DNA of 41,690 nt from Actinoplanes utahensis (GCF_016862455.1 NZ_BOMZ01000119.1:1-41690), one strand, 5' to 3'; shown: positions 22,156-29,688, counted from the first letter of the stretch. The notes: generated by a model from the sequence alone, not told the origin. Numbers and translations: made by a program.

Positions 22156-24225
22156 TTAGCGGTCCTCCTCCTCGCCAGCCCAGCTGGCGGGCAGCATTTC
22201 GTCGAGTTGTAGGCGAACCTGCTGGAACAGGTCATTCAGCGGGCCGTCGACAGCGGGGTCCTGATCCGCCGGGCGAGTGGCGTAGAAGAGCTGACCGATC
22301 CGGCGGAGATCCGTCCCTGCGGCGTCGCACAGAACCTGGATGCTCGTGTCCCGCTCGCCCGGAAAGGCATCGGCGAATCGGAGCAGGGAGCGGATGAGGC
22401 CGGCGACTGTCTCCGATGGCAGACAGTCCATCGACTTCCGCCAGAAGGCGACACTGTCGGCAGCGGAACCGGACCGTGCTCGTAACGTGCCCGGTGTGGC
22501 CATAGCACGAGCAGCGGCCGCTGCTGCCACCTCGGCCCGGCGGGGATCGTCGTCGGAGAACCACTCAGTCAGGTACCGCAGAAGCTGTGCGAGATCCATC
22601 TCACCTGCCAGACGGATCACTGCCTGCTCTACCGCCGTCGTCACTTCTTCCTCGGGACCACGCGCCAGATGCTTGAGGCGGGTCATTGCCGCTGCCTGGT
22701 GGGAGATGTCGAACCAGCCAATAGCCTCGGCCAGTGCGGCGCGAAATCGGGGAGATTGACTTCGGTAATAGGACTTCTCGTACGTACGGCGGCGCATGTC
22801 GTGGCCGATGCGCGGGTGGAGGCAGGCAGCCCTGAGCACCAGCACCGTGGCCCCGCGCCGGGCGGAATGGAAGCGAGCAGAGACATTGGTCCATCGTTGG
22901 GCCACTTGCACCGCGATCTGCCCACTGCCATCGTGTGCCGCCAGGGCGACCACACTCCGCGTCAAGCCGTCGAGATCGGTCGCAGACTGTCCCAGGATGA
23001 TGGACGGAATTCGATCAATCCAGTTGAGGAGTACGGGCTGTAGCTTGGGATATTCGCGCCATGCCAGGTTCAGCAGAGCTGACCCGAATCCAGCACGCTT
23101 GAACCGCGTGGTGCCGGCTTGCAGGAGGTCCTCGTCGAGTGACTGCAACTCGGTGACGACATCGGTGCCTTCGAGCACGTTGACCTGATCAACCGGATAT
23201 CGGCTCGCCTGGAGCAGGAGATCGCGTGCCGCCACGATGGTCAGGGGTTCGCAGCCCTCCAGCAGTGCGGTCGCCAGAAGGAGTGCCCTGGTGGGGCCGG
23301 GAAGGTGTTTGTGCAACTGCTCCCGAGCCTGCTCCCGCCAATTCGACAGCGCCCCATCGATGTGCCCGATGATGCCGCCGACGTCAGTGATGCCGCTGGC
23401 ATGTGCTTGGGCCGCCAGTTTCGCCAACCAGGTGGCATGTGGTGGCCAGGCATCTTTCAGGTGTCGCGTGATCCGCTCATCGGAGACCAGGTCATCGACG
23501 ATGGCCGGTGGCAGGCGGTTCGCCTGAGCGCGAAATACCGTCTCCGGCGGGGTTCGCCTCAGCGTGTGAACCCGTCTCGGGAACTGCTTGTGTGCCTCCT
23601 CGGCGTGATCGTCCGAGATCGCCATGATCGCGACGCAACCGGCGGCGGCAAGCTCGGGCTCCAGCACGCTCAACTGCCGTAGACGGTCCGCGGTTGCCGG
23701 GCTGCTGCCCTGAGCGGCGAAGTCGAAGTAGAGCGCGACGTCGGCGGCGCTGCGGGCGGTCTCCTCCAGCTCCATCTCCTCGTCCTCGAACTCCTGGAGA
23801 TCCAGGGCTTCACCGGACGGGGCGCTCTCGTTGATGCGATGAACCAGATAGGCGGCTGCCGCCCGCTGGCCACAGCGGCGTACCTCCGCCGGGCAGAGCA
23901 ACACCAGCACCCGGTCGGTCGCCAGGCGCGACGTCATTTCTTGCAGCCCATCCGGCGGCCGATACCGGCGAAGCTGCTCAGCGAGGGTCTCGGCAGTGGT
24001 GTGACGCTTTTTCAGGATCGAGGTGACCGCGGCAGTCACTTGCTGGAAGATCACGGTGCTGTCGACGTACTGGTCGCGGGCCACGTGCACGGAGTGCCGG
24101 CTCTGATCCACATCGCGGCCCGCATGTACCGGCGAGTAAGTCTCGATATCCTGGTAGGTGCCGATATCGGTCTCTGCGTCCAGATCGGGCGGGTCGTCGG
24201 ACAACGGCGCGGTATCGGTGTCCAT
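22156..24225 (-). CDS. STAND-like protein with AGRDV docking motif and degenerate P-loop
   Basis: 689 aa. An acidic N-terminus leads to the motif AGRDVDQSRHSVHVARDQY (residues 35-53), shared with the C-terminus of the preceding cyclase-like protein. A helical linker and a probable NTPase domain follow: a strand and loop at 106-127 (RVLVLLCPAEVRRCGQRAAAAYL) sits where STAND proteins have GxxGxGK-R/T, but Gly and Lys are missing, and SAADVALYFDF resembles a weak Walker B strand. Next comes a segment like the STAND helical/winged region (LPGPTRALLLATALLEGCEPLTIV), and the last 300 residues are HEAT-like helices. Likely a scaffold or sensor that no longer hydrolyses NTP; this is inference. The ATG overlaps the cyclase stop as TGATG. 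Base composition looks lower in G+C than the flanking gat genes. Confidence 0.65.
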   Translation of the reverse strand: MDTDTAPLSDDPPDLDAETDIGTYQDIETYSPVHAGRDVDQSRHSVHVARDQYVDSTVIFQQVTAAVTSILKKRHTTAETLAEQLRRYRPPDGLQEMTSRLATDRVLVLLCPAEVRRCGQRAAAAYLVHRINESAPSGEALDLQEFEDEEMELEETARSAADVALYFDFAAQGSSPATADRLRQLSVLEPELAAAGCVAIMAISDDHAEEAHKQFPRRVHTLRRTPPETVFRAQANRLPPAIVDDLVSDERITRHLKDAWPPHATWLAKLAAQAHASGITDVGGIIGHIDGALSNWREQAREQLHKHLPGPTRALLLATALLEGCEPLTIVAARDLLLQASRYPVDQVNVLEGTDVVTELQSLDEDLLQAGTTRFKRAGFGSALLNLAWREYPKLQPVLLNWIDRIPSIILGQSATDLDGLTRSVVALAAHDGSGQIAVQVAQRWTNVSARFHSARRGATVLVLRAACLHPRIGHDMRRRTYEKSYYRSQSPRFRAALAEAIGWFDISHQAAAMTRLKHLARGPEEEVTTAVEQAVIRLAGEMDLAQLLRYLTEWFSDDDPRRAEVAAAAAARAMATPGTLRARSGSAADSVAFWRKSMDCLPSETVAGLIRSLLRFADAFPGERDTSIQVLCDAAGTDLRRIGQLFYATRPADQDPAVDGPLNDLFQQVRLQLDEMLPASWAGEEEDR

Positions 24226-25094
24226 CACCGGCCCTCCCGCCGGACGGTCATATTGCGGGCCGCCTGGTATTGATCGCCGTGGACGGTCGTGGTGTGCGTG
24301 GACTGGTTGACGTCTCGGCCGGCTGTGACGTTGCCGTGCCCGATGACCCGTACCGGGGTCGTTCCGCCCGCAATCGGCTTCTTTCGCTTGCCGGAGGGGG
24401 CTGGGGAAATTTCCACAGGATCCGTGGGGAGCACCCCGATCAGTCCGCGCCGGAGGAGATCTCCGGAGAGCGCCGGCACGTGCAGGAAGGCTGTCGCCGC
24501 GAAGTCCTTGCCACTGATCTCGAGCGGACATGCGACGAACTGTGAAGCTTTCAGCCGCCTGGTGTGACCGGGTGCGACGACATCCGACATGACCCGCTCC
24601 GAAAGCGCGACCGCGAGCATCGTCACGTCGGGGTCGGAATGCTCCAGGAGGGCGCGCAGTGCACCCGCGTCCACCACCCGATGCGTGGTGATCATGGCCG
24701 ACCCGACTGGCGAGTCAACGTTCGCCAGCACTCGCGCCGGCCCGAGGTTCACGCTCAGCCGCATTCGAAGGCGCATACCCCGTGACCGTAGGCGGGCGGT
24801 CCTGGCTGCCAGCACCTCCTGCAGGCTGGCGAGATATCGGTCGATCACGTGGGGCAGGAGCCGGGGCGCGAACCCGATGATGAATCCGTCTCCGGTGCTG
24901 TCGGGGAACATCTTTTGTTCCCATAGCTCTTCGAGTCCGCAACGGTGACAGGCGTCCTCGAGCACCTCGGGGATCAGTTGGGCGAGTTCGTCCTGCTGAA
25001 GGTCGTTGTGGCGGCTGAACTTCTCGACGTCGACAACCATGATCGCCGTCAGGTCAGGCAGATCGGTGGCGTCATCGGGGTGGTGTTCCGGCAT
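24225..25094 (-). CDS. Class III nucleotidyl cyclase-like protein with C-terminal AGRDV motif
   Basis: 289 aa. Residues about 15-210 form a class III nucleotidyl cyclase-like domain: the first metal Asp22 in TAIMVVDVEKFSR and the second Asp69 in PDSTGDGFIIGF are present. The Lys that normally reads the base just before GD is replaced (DSTGD), and in the N-x3-R segment the Asn is Ile135 while Arg139 is kept (GSAMITTHRVVDA). So it may make an unusual nucleotide or be only a nucleotide sensor. After a Pro/Lys linker the C-terminus (254-289) carries AGRDVNQSTHTTTVHGDQY, matching the N-terminus of the next protein. GGGAGG is five bases before the ATG. It lies between the CRP-type regulator (106 bp away) and the STAND-like gene (TGATG overlap). 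Confidence 0.75.
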   Translation of the reverse strand: MPEHHPDDATDLPDLTAIMVVDVEKFSRHNDLQQDELAQLIPEVLEDACHRCGLEELWEQKMFPDSTGDGFIIGFAPRLLPHVIDRYLASLQEVLAARTARLRSRGMRLRMRLSVNLGPARVLANVDSPVGSAMITTHRVVDAGALRALLEHSDPDVTMLAVALSERVMSDVVAPGHTRRLKASQFVACPLEISGKDFAATAFLHVPALSGDLLRRGLIGVLPTDPVEISPAPSGKRKKPIAGGTTPVRVIGHGNVTAGRDVNQSTHTTTVHGDQYQAARNMTVRREGR

Positions 25095-25200
25095 CAGGTC
25101 CTCCCAGCGGTGCGGTCCGTATCGAACAGATCCGATCGTTGGCGGCGGAGGGCGTAAGCGTTGTCCAGATTTGGACCCAGGGCGGGGAAAGCGTCGGCGG

Positions 25201-25854
25201 TCACAGTTCACGCTGGAGCGCTTCGAGATCGAGGACTGTCATGTGGGACCGCGTGATGGACACGATGCGTCGGCGTTTCCACTCGGCGAGGACCGGAGTG
25301 ATGGAACTCCGTGCCAGGCCCAGCCCGCGCGCGATCTCTTCCTGCGACATGGGGATGGTCAGCGGTTCCGGCGACCGGGAGCGGCCGGTGCTGACGATCT
25401 CGAGAAGGAGCGCGGCGAGACGTTGCGCGGGGCGGCACCGGGTCAGTTGCCAGGTGACCTTGGCAGCTTCCCGGGTCTTGGCTAGGACGTACCGGTCCAG
25501 TTGACGATGGTTCTGGTGGGCAGCGAGCCAGGCGGTGAAGTGGCTGTCCGTGACCAGGCTGCCTAGGCACGGCTCGATGGCGATCACTGAAGCGGACCGG
25601 GGCTCGCGATCTCCGTAACCGAACTCGCCGAGTAGATCACCCGGGCCCCGGATCGCCAGAAGGATCTCCGAGCCGGAGGCGGCGTGGTAGACCACCCGCG
25701 CGCGGCCTTTGATGATCGCGACGACCCAGCTGCCCTCTTCGCCCTGCCGAAGGATGTGCTGGCCCGGTTGGTAGGTGTGCCTGACGCCGCTCTCGACCAG
25801 CGCGGCCCAGCTAGATGGCGGCCAGGAGGTCACAGGATGTGGTTCATCGTGCAC
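25201..25854 (-). CDS. CRP/FNR family transcription regulator, cNMP-binding type
   Basis: 217 aa. An N-terminal cyclic-nucleotide-binding beta roll (residues about 15-125) is followed by the long dimer helix and a C-terminal winged helix-turn-helix (MSQEEIARGLGLARSSITPVLAEWKRR). The phosphate-binding cassette is close to that of E. coli CRP: Gly76-Glu77 (GDLLGEFG) and Arg86-Ser87-Ala88 (REPRSASV), so binding of a cyclic nucleotide is likely. It heads the minus-strand operon, with a cyclase-like gene next, which suggests that the ligand is made or sensed by its neighbour. The GTG start has no ribosome binding site; transcription may begin at or near the GTG. A 27-bp inverted repeat lies just upstream. 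Confidence 0.88.
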   Translation of the reverse strand: MHDEPHPVTSWPPSSWAALVESGVRHTYQPGQHILRQGEEGSWVVAIIKGRARVVYHAASGSEILLAIRGPGDLLGEFGYGDREPRSASVIAIEPCLGSLVTDSHFTAWLAAHQNHRQLDRYVLAKTREAAKVTWQLTRCRPAQRLAALLLEIVSTGRSRSPEPLTIPMSQEEIARGLGLARSSITPVLAEWKRRRIVSITRSHMTVLDLEALQREL

Positions 25855-25865
25855 GCTAAGTCATA

Positions 25866-25892
25866 CTTGTCGATGTTTCTCGTCTCGACAAG
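25866..25892. promoter_or_regulatory. Inverted repeat (candidate operator) upstream of the crp-like gene
   Basis: Perfect 8-bp arms CTTGTCGA (25866-25873) and TCGACAAG (25885-25892) with an 11-bp spacer. It starts 12 bp before the GTG of the regulator gene and overlaps a -10-like TATGAC (minus strand, 25865-25860) at its edge. Position and symmetry fit a site for autoregulation by the CRP-type protein. It also lies upstream of the gatB promoter. Confidence 0.55.
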
Positions 25893-25957
25893 AGGGCGTG
25901 ATCATTTGGGCGGTGGAACGCTCGTAAACCCGGCGACGGGGCGCCATAGTGGCCGAC

Positions 25958-25963
25958 TAGGCT
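25958..25963 (+). promoter_or_regulatory. -10 element (TAGGCT) of gatB
   Basis: TAGGCT fits TANNNT and lies 45 bp before the gatB ATG. gatB is cut off from gatCA by convergent minus-strand genes, so it needs its own promoter, and this is the best candidate. Confidence 0.5.
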
Positions 25964-26008
25964 TGTCGGTTGTCCGTAACGACGTCCCAGAGCCGGAGCC
26001 GCATCCAC

Positions 26009-27508
26009 ATGACGACCATCGCGCTGCCGTCCTACGAAGACGCCACCAGCCGTTACGAGCCGGTCATCGGCCTGGAGACGCACGTCGAGCTGGGCACCCA
26101 GACCAAGATGTTCTGCGGCTGCAAGACCGACTTCGGCGCCGAGCCGAACACGCAGGTCTGTCCGGTGTGCCTGGCGCTGCCGGGCGCCCTGCCGGTGGCC
26201 AACCGGGCCGGCATCGAGGCGACCATCCGGATCGGCCTGGCGCTCAACTGCGACATCGCGCAGTGGTGCCGGATGGCCCGGAAGAACTACTTCTACCCCG
26301 ACATGCCGAAGAACTTCCAGACCTCGCAGTACGACGAGCCGCTCTGCACCGACGGCTACGTCGACGTCGAGGTCGGCGGCAAGACCTATAGGGTGGAGAT
26401 CGAGCGGGTGCACCTCGAGGAGGACACCGGCAAGACCCTGCACGTCGGCGGTGCGACCGGCCGCATCCACGGCGCCACCGAGTCGCTCGTCGACTACAAC
26501 CGGGCCGGCATCCCGCTGGTGGAGATCGTCACCAAGCCGGTCACCGGCCTCGGTGACCTGGCCCCCGAGATCGCCAAGGCCTACGTCGCCGAGCTGCGCG
26601 ACATCATCCGCTCCCTCGGCGTCTCCGACGTGCGGATGGAGCAGGGCTCGATGCGCTGCGACGTGAACACCTCGCTGAACAAGCCCGGCGAGGAGTGGGG
26701 TACGCGTACCGAGACGAAGAACGTGAACTCGCTCCGTTCCGTCGAGCGCGCCGTCCGCTCCGAGATCATCCGGCAGGCCGGCCTGCTCGACGAGGGCGTC
26801 AAGATCTTCCAGGAGACCCGGCACTTCCAGGAGACCACCGGCGACACCCGGCCCGGCCGCTCCAAGGAGACCGCCACCGACTACCGCTACTTCCCCGAGC
26901 CCGACCTGGTCCCGATCGCCCCGGACCCGGCCTGGGTCGCCACGCTCCGGGAGTCCCTTCCGGAGAAGCCGAGCATCAAGCGCGCCCGCCTGCGCGAGGA
27001 GTGGGGCATCTCGGCGATCGACATGCAGTCGGTGGCCAACGCCGGCGCGGTCGAGCTGATCGAGGAGACCATCGCCGCGGGCGCGTCCCCGGCCGGCGCC
27101 CGCAAGTGGTGGATGGGCGAGCTGGCCCGCCGCGCCAACGAGCAGGACATCGAGCTGTCCGCGGTCGGCGCCACCCCGGCCCAGGTGGCGGCCCTGCAGA
27201 AACTGGTCGACGCGGGCAAGCTCAACGACAAGCTGGCCCGCACCGTGCTGGAGGGCGTCGTCGCGGGCGAGGGTGACCCGGCCGAGGTGATGGCCGCCCG
27301 CGGCCTCGAGGTGGTCAACGACACGGGCGCGCTCACCGCCGCCGTCGACGAGGCGATCGCCGCGAACCCGGACATCGCCGCGAAGATCCGTGACGGCAAG
27401 GTTGCCGCCGCCGGCGCCCTGGTAGGCGCGGTCATGAAGACCACGCGAGGCCAGGCGGACGCCAAGACCGTCCGCGAGCTCATCCTCTCCCGCCTCGGCG
27501 CTTCCTGA
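26009..27508 (+). CDS. gatB: Asp/Glu-tRNA amidotransferase subunit B
   Basis: 499-aa subunit that binds the mischarged tRNA and transfers ammonia to the activated side chain. The N-terminal catalytic cradle has EPVIGLETHVELGTQTKMFCGC, the zinc-site cysteines (CGCKTDFG ... CPVCLALPG), MARKNYFYPDMPKNFQTSQYDEPLC and EEDTGKTLH. The helical and C-terminal YqeY-like domains complete the normal length (YRYFPEPDL, RKWWMGELARRANE, VVAGEGDPAEVMAARGL). The ATG at 26009 is chosen because MTTIALPSYEDATSRYEPVIGLETH is the usual N-terminus; the upstream open frame has no support. Function demands partnership with gatC and gatA 6 kb away. Confidence 0.97.
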   Translation: MTTIALPSYEDATSRYEPVIGLETHVELGTQTKMFCGCKTDFGAEPNTQVCPVCLALPGALPVANRAGIEATIRIGLALNCDIAQWCRMARKNYFYPDMPKNFQTSQYDEPLCTDGYVDVEVGGKTYRVEIERVHLEEDTGKTLHVGGATGRIHGATESLVDYNRAGIPLVEIVTKPVTGLGDLAPEIAKAYVAELRDIIRSLGVSDVRMEQGSMRCDVNTSLNKPGEEWGTRTETKNVNSLRSVERAVRSEIIRQAGLLDEGVKIFQETRHFQETTGDTRPGRSKETATDYRYFPEPDLVPIAPDPAWVATLRESLPEKPSIKRARLREEWGISAIDMQSVANAGAVELIEETIAAGASPAGARKWWMGELARRANEQDIELSAVGATPAQVAALQKLVDAGKLNDKLARTVLEGVVAGEGDPAEVMAARGLEVVNDTGALTAAVDEAIAANPDIAAKIRDGKVAAAGALVGAVMKTTRGQADAKTVRELILSRLGAS

Positions 27509-27529
27509 CCCCTTCCGGCTTGTACGGGT

Positions 27530-27566
27530 GAGCGCCCGGTCCCGCCTTCACCGGCGCCGGGCGCTC
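27530..27566. terminator. Stem-loop between gatB and the convergent membrane protein gene
   Basis: Perfect 10-bp arms GAGCGCCCGG (27530-27539) and CCGGGCGCTC (27557-27566), loop of 17 nt. It lies between genes that end at 27508 (plus) and 27571 (minus) and could serve both. Confidence 0.7.
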
Positions 27567-27570
27567 CGCC

Positions 27571-28341
27571 TCACTTCCGCTCTTCGGGCCCCTGCTCCAC
27601 TGCCCGTTCCGCCACGGCAGTCTCCGCCGGGGCCGTGGCCGTCGGCGAGGCCGTGAGTGGGGCCGTCGCCGTGAGCGGGGCCGTGACCGTGAGCGGGATC
27701 GCCGTCGACGCCGTGCGGGCGACCGGATCGGGCAGCGTCGGCACCACGGCCGGTGCCACCTGCTGGAACCCGGCGCTCCTGCGGCCCGGCCGGCCCAGCT
27801 CCCACACGCCCGACGTGGCGAACGCGTGCCGGACCCGTGCGGCGATGATCAGGATGCCGGTGACGAGCACGGCGATCCCGGCGACGCGGACGGCGTTCTG
27901 GACGGCGCTGACCTCGACGGCCCGGCGAAGCGTGGCGGTGCTGTCGACGACCTTGGGCGCCAGAAAGAATCGGATCACCAAGGAGACGACGAACGCCATG
28001 TTCCACGCCGCCAGCGTCCAGTGCTGGGTCAGGTGGGCCGGATCGGCGGTGTAGCCCCGCGTGATCGCGGCGGTGCGCTTGCGCCAGACGAGCAGGCCGA
28101 AGAGGCAGCTGAGCAGGAACAGCAGGTTCAAGCCCGCGATGACCGTCTCGTACTCGACGTACCAGTTCAACGGTCCGGACATCACCAGGTCATCGGTGAT
28201 CAGCTGGAAGGCGATCGCGATGTGGGCGGTGAGGAGCAGGGCGCTGAGCACGCCTGTCCCGCCGGCGGCCAGCAGCAGTGCGAGTGTGCCGAGTTCCCAA
28301 GCTTGCGGTGGACGTGCGGGCACCAGCCCTCTGTCGCTCAT
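27571..28341 (-). CDS. Multipass membrane protein with Thr/Ala/Pro tail (unknown function)
   Basis: 256 aa. Four or five hydrophobic segments at about residues 18-45, 65-86, 112-130 and 150-170. Between them lies WTLAAWNMAFVVSLVIRFFLAPKVV, which recalls DUF4328-type proteins, but I am not sure of the family. The last 70 residues are rich in Ala, Thr and Pro, with an imperfect six-residue repeat (LTVTAP/LTATAP/LTASPT). ATG at 28341. It is convergent with gatB and divergent from the secreted beta-repeat protein gene. Confidence 0.6.
   Translation of the reverse strand: MSDRGLVPARPPQAWELGTLALLLAAGGTGVLSALLLTAHIAIAFQLITDDLVMSGPLNWYVEYETVIAGLNLLFLLSCLFGLLVWRKRTAAITRGYTADPAHLTQHWTLAAWNMAFVVSLVIRFFLAPKVVDSTATLRRAVEVSAVQNAVRVAGIAVLVTGILIIAARVRHAFATSGVWELGRPGRRSAGFQQVAPAVVPTLPDPVARTASTAIPLTVTAPLTATAPLTASPTATAPAETAVAERAVEQGPEERK
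27653..27700. repeat. 18-bp coding repeat in the membrane protein tail
   Basis: About 2.7 copies of an 18-bp unit (GTGAGCGGGGCCGTGACC-like on the plus strand), encoding the Thr/Ala/Pro hexapeptide repeat. Confidence 0.7.
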
Positions 28342-28487
28342 GAATCATCCCCATGGGTCGATGTGATCCCGCGACCTTAATTGATCTTGTGGATCCCCGT
28401 CGTCCCACTTTCCCGCGCTTCCGTGGCGGGGTGGGCAAGCAGCCGGATTCACCGAGCATTCCGGCCACTTTGTCATATTCTGCCGCA

Positions 28488-29498
28488 ATGGCAGCTACCT
28501 TCGCGGTGACCGTACTCGCCGCAGCGACCCTTGCCGCACCTCCGCCCGGCGCCCCACTCACCACCGGCGGGCCGGGCGTGCTGCTCGATCTCACCCGCAA
28601 CCCCGGGGTCGTACGCTTCGACGCCACCGCCGGGCAGCGGCTCACCGTGCTCGCCCAACGCCGCACCCTGAGCGCCGCCGACAACACCGACCTGGTGATC
28701 CAGCGCGACGGCGCCGAGATCGCCGCCGGCACCCTGCTCACCACCTGGTCCAACGTCAGCGTCGACTTCACCGCGCCGGCGAGCGGCGGCTACACCGTCC
28801 GGGTCACACCCCGCGCCAAGGACCGCGGCACCCTGCTGCTCCACCTGACCGGCGCCACCACCGGCGACCTGACCGTCGGCGGGCCGTCCCGCCGGATCAC
28901 CATCACCAGGCCGGGGGAGCGGGCCTTCCTGACCTTCCCGGCGACGGCTGGCCGGCGGCTCACCCTGGTCGCGCGGCGCGGCACCCTGCCCAAGGACGAA
29001 TACACCCATCTGGAGGTACGCGGCCCCGACGGCGCCGTGGCCACGGCCGGCGCGGTGGGCTACGACAGCGACCACCGCACCCTCGACTTCGACGTCACCA
29101 CGACCGGGCGGCACACCGTCGAGATCAACCCGGACACGATCCACACCGGCACTCTGACGGTCCAGCTCGCCGGCACGATCAGTGCCGTGATCGCCCCCGG
29201 CGCACCCGTTCCGATCACGATCGGCCGGCCCGGCGAGCGCGCCTACGTCACCCTCCGGGCCGCCGAGGCCGAACAGTTCCACCTCGTCGCCCGCCGTGGC
29301 ACGCTGACCGGCACCGATCAAACCCGCCTCCGGGTACGGACCCCGGCCGGCCTCACCGTCGTCGACGGCCTCCTCGACGGCGGGAAGTCCAGCGTGACGC
29401 TCGGGTTCAGCTCCTCGGCCGGCACCTACACCATCGAGATCGACCCGGAGGGCCTCGACACCGGCACACTCACGCTGGAACTCCGCCGACTCCCCTGA
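28488..29498 (+). CDS. Secreted protein with three tandem beta-rich repeats
   Basis: 336 aa. A signal peptide (MAATFAVTVLAAATLAAPPP) is followed by three repeats of about 90-105 residues. Each starts with PG(E)R-type residues, then VxFxATAGQRLTLVARRGTL, a variable middle, and ends TVEINPxxxxTGTLTVQLxG. The pattern (eight or so strands, closing with TGTLTLEL) resembles the bacterial pre-peptidase C-terminal jelly-roll, which binds carbohydrate or surfaces in other proteins. No catalytic domain is attached. The ATG at 28488 is chosen because it directly opens the signal peptide; upstream in-frame sequence is not signal-like. Role probably extracellular binding; this is inference. Confidence 0.7.
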   Translation: MAATFAVTVLAAATLAAPPPGAPLTTGGPGVLLDLTRNPGVVRFDATAGQRLTVLAQRRTLSAADNTDLVIQRDGAEIAAGTLLTTWSNVSVDFTAPASGGYTVRVTPRAKDRGTLLLHLTGATTGDLTVGGPSRRITITRPGERAFLTFPATAGRRLTLVARRGTLPKDEYTHLEVRGPDGAVATAGAVGYDSDHRTLDFDVTTTGRHTVEINPDTIHTGTLTVQLAGTISAVIAPGAPVPITIGRPGERAYVTLRAAEAEQFHLVARRGTLTGTDQTRLRVRTPAGLTVVDGLLDGGKSSVTLGFSSSAGTYTIEIDPEGLDTGTLTLELRRLP

Positions 29499-29625
29499 GC
29501 CCGGCCGCCCGACGGTCGTGCCCCCTCAGCGGCACCTGAGCCCGGCCGCCTGACGGCTCAGCGGCACCTGAGCCCGGCCGCCTGACGGCTCAGCGGCTCC
29601 CTGAGCCCGGCCGCGCGCCGGTCGT
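29495..29625. repeat. Tandem hairpin repeats after the secreted protein gene
   Basis: CTGAGCCCGGCCG starts at 29495, 29536, 29568 and 29601 (spacing 41, 32 and 33). Each full unit can fold as CTGAGCC ... GGCTCAG with a 12-nt loop, for example 29536-29542 with 29555-29561. The first copy includes the stop codon of the secreted protein gene. The array lies between two convergent genes and probably ends transcription in both directions. Confidence 0.7.
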
Positions 29626-29688
29626 ACCCTCGCAGCTCTTGCAATCCCTGGCGTCGCCCGGGGGCCGGCGCCAGCCCGGCGGCTGCTC

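Noticed and set aside
22156..24531. Extension of the STAND-like gene upstream to 24531.
   Set aside because: The upstream frame overlaps the cyclase gene, reads as Arg/Pro-rich low complexity, and the ATG at 24225 overlaps the cyclase stop in a coupling arrangement.
21364..25854. A Pycsar or CBASS anti-phage system.
   Set aside because: There is no CD-NTase, and no TIR, nuclease, phospholipase or transmembrane effector. The cNMP receptor is a transcription factor of the CRP type. A defence role remains possible but is not shown by the gene set.
19849..26008. Integrated mobile element between gatA and gatB.
   Set aside because: No integrase, transposase, tRNA or flanking direct repeats were seen; only composition and disturbed gene order hint at acquisition.
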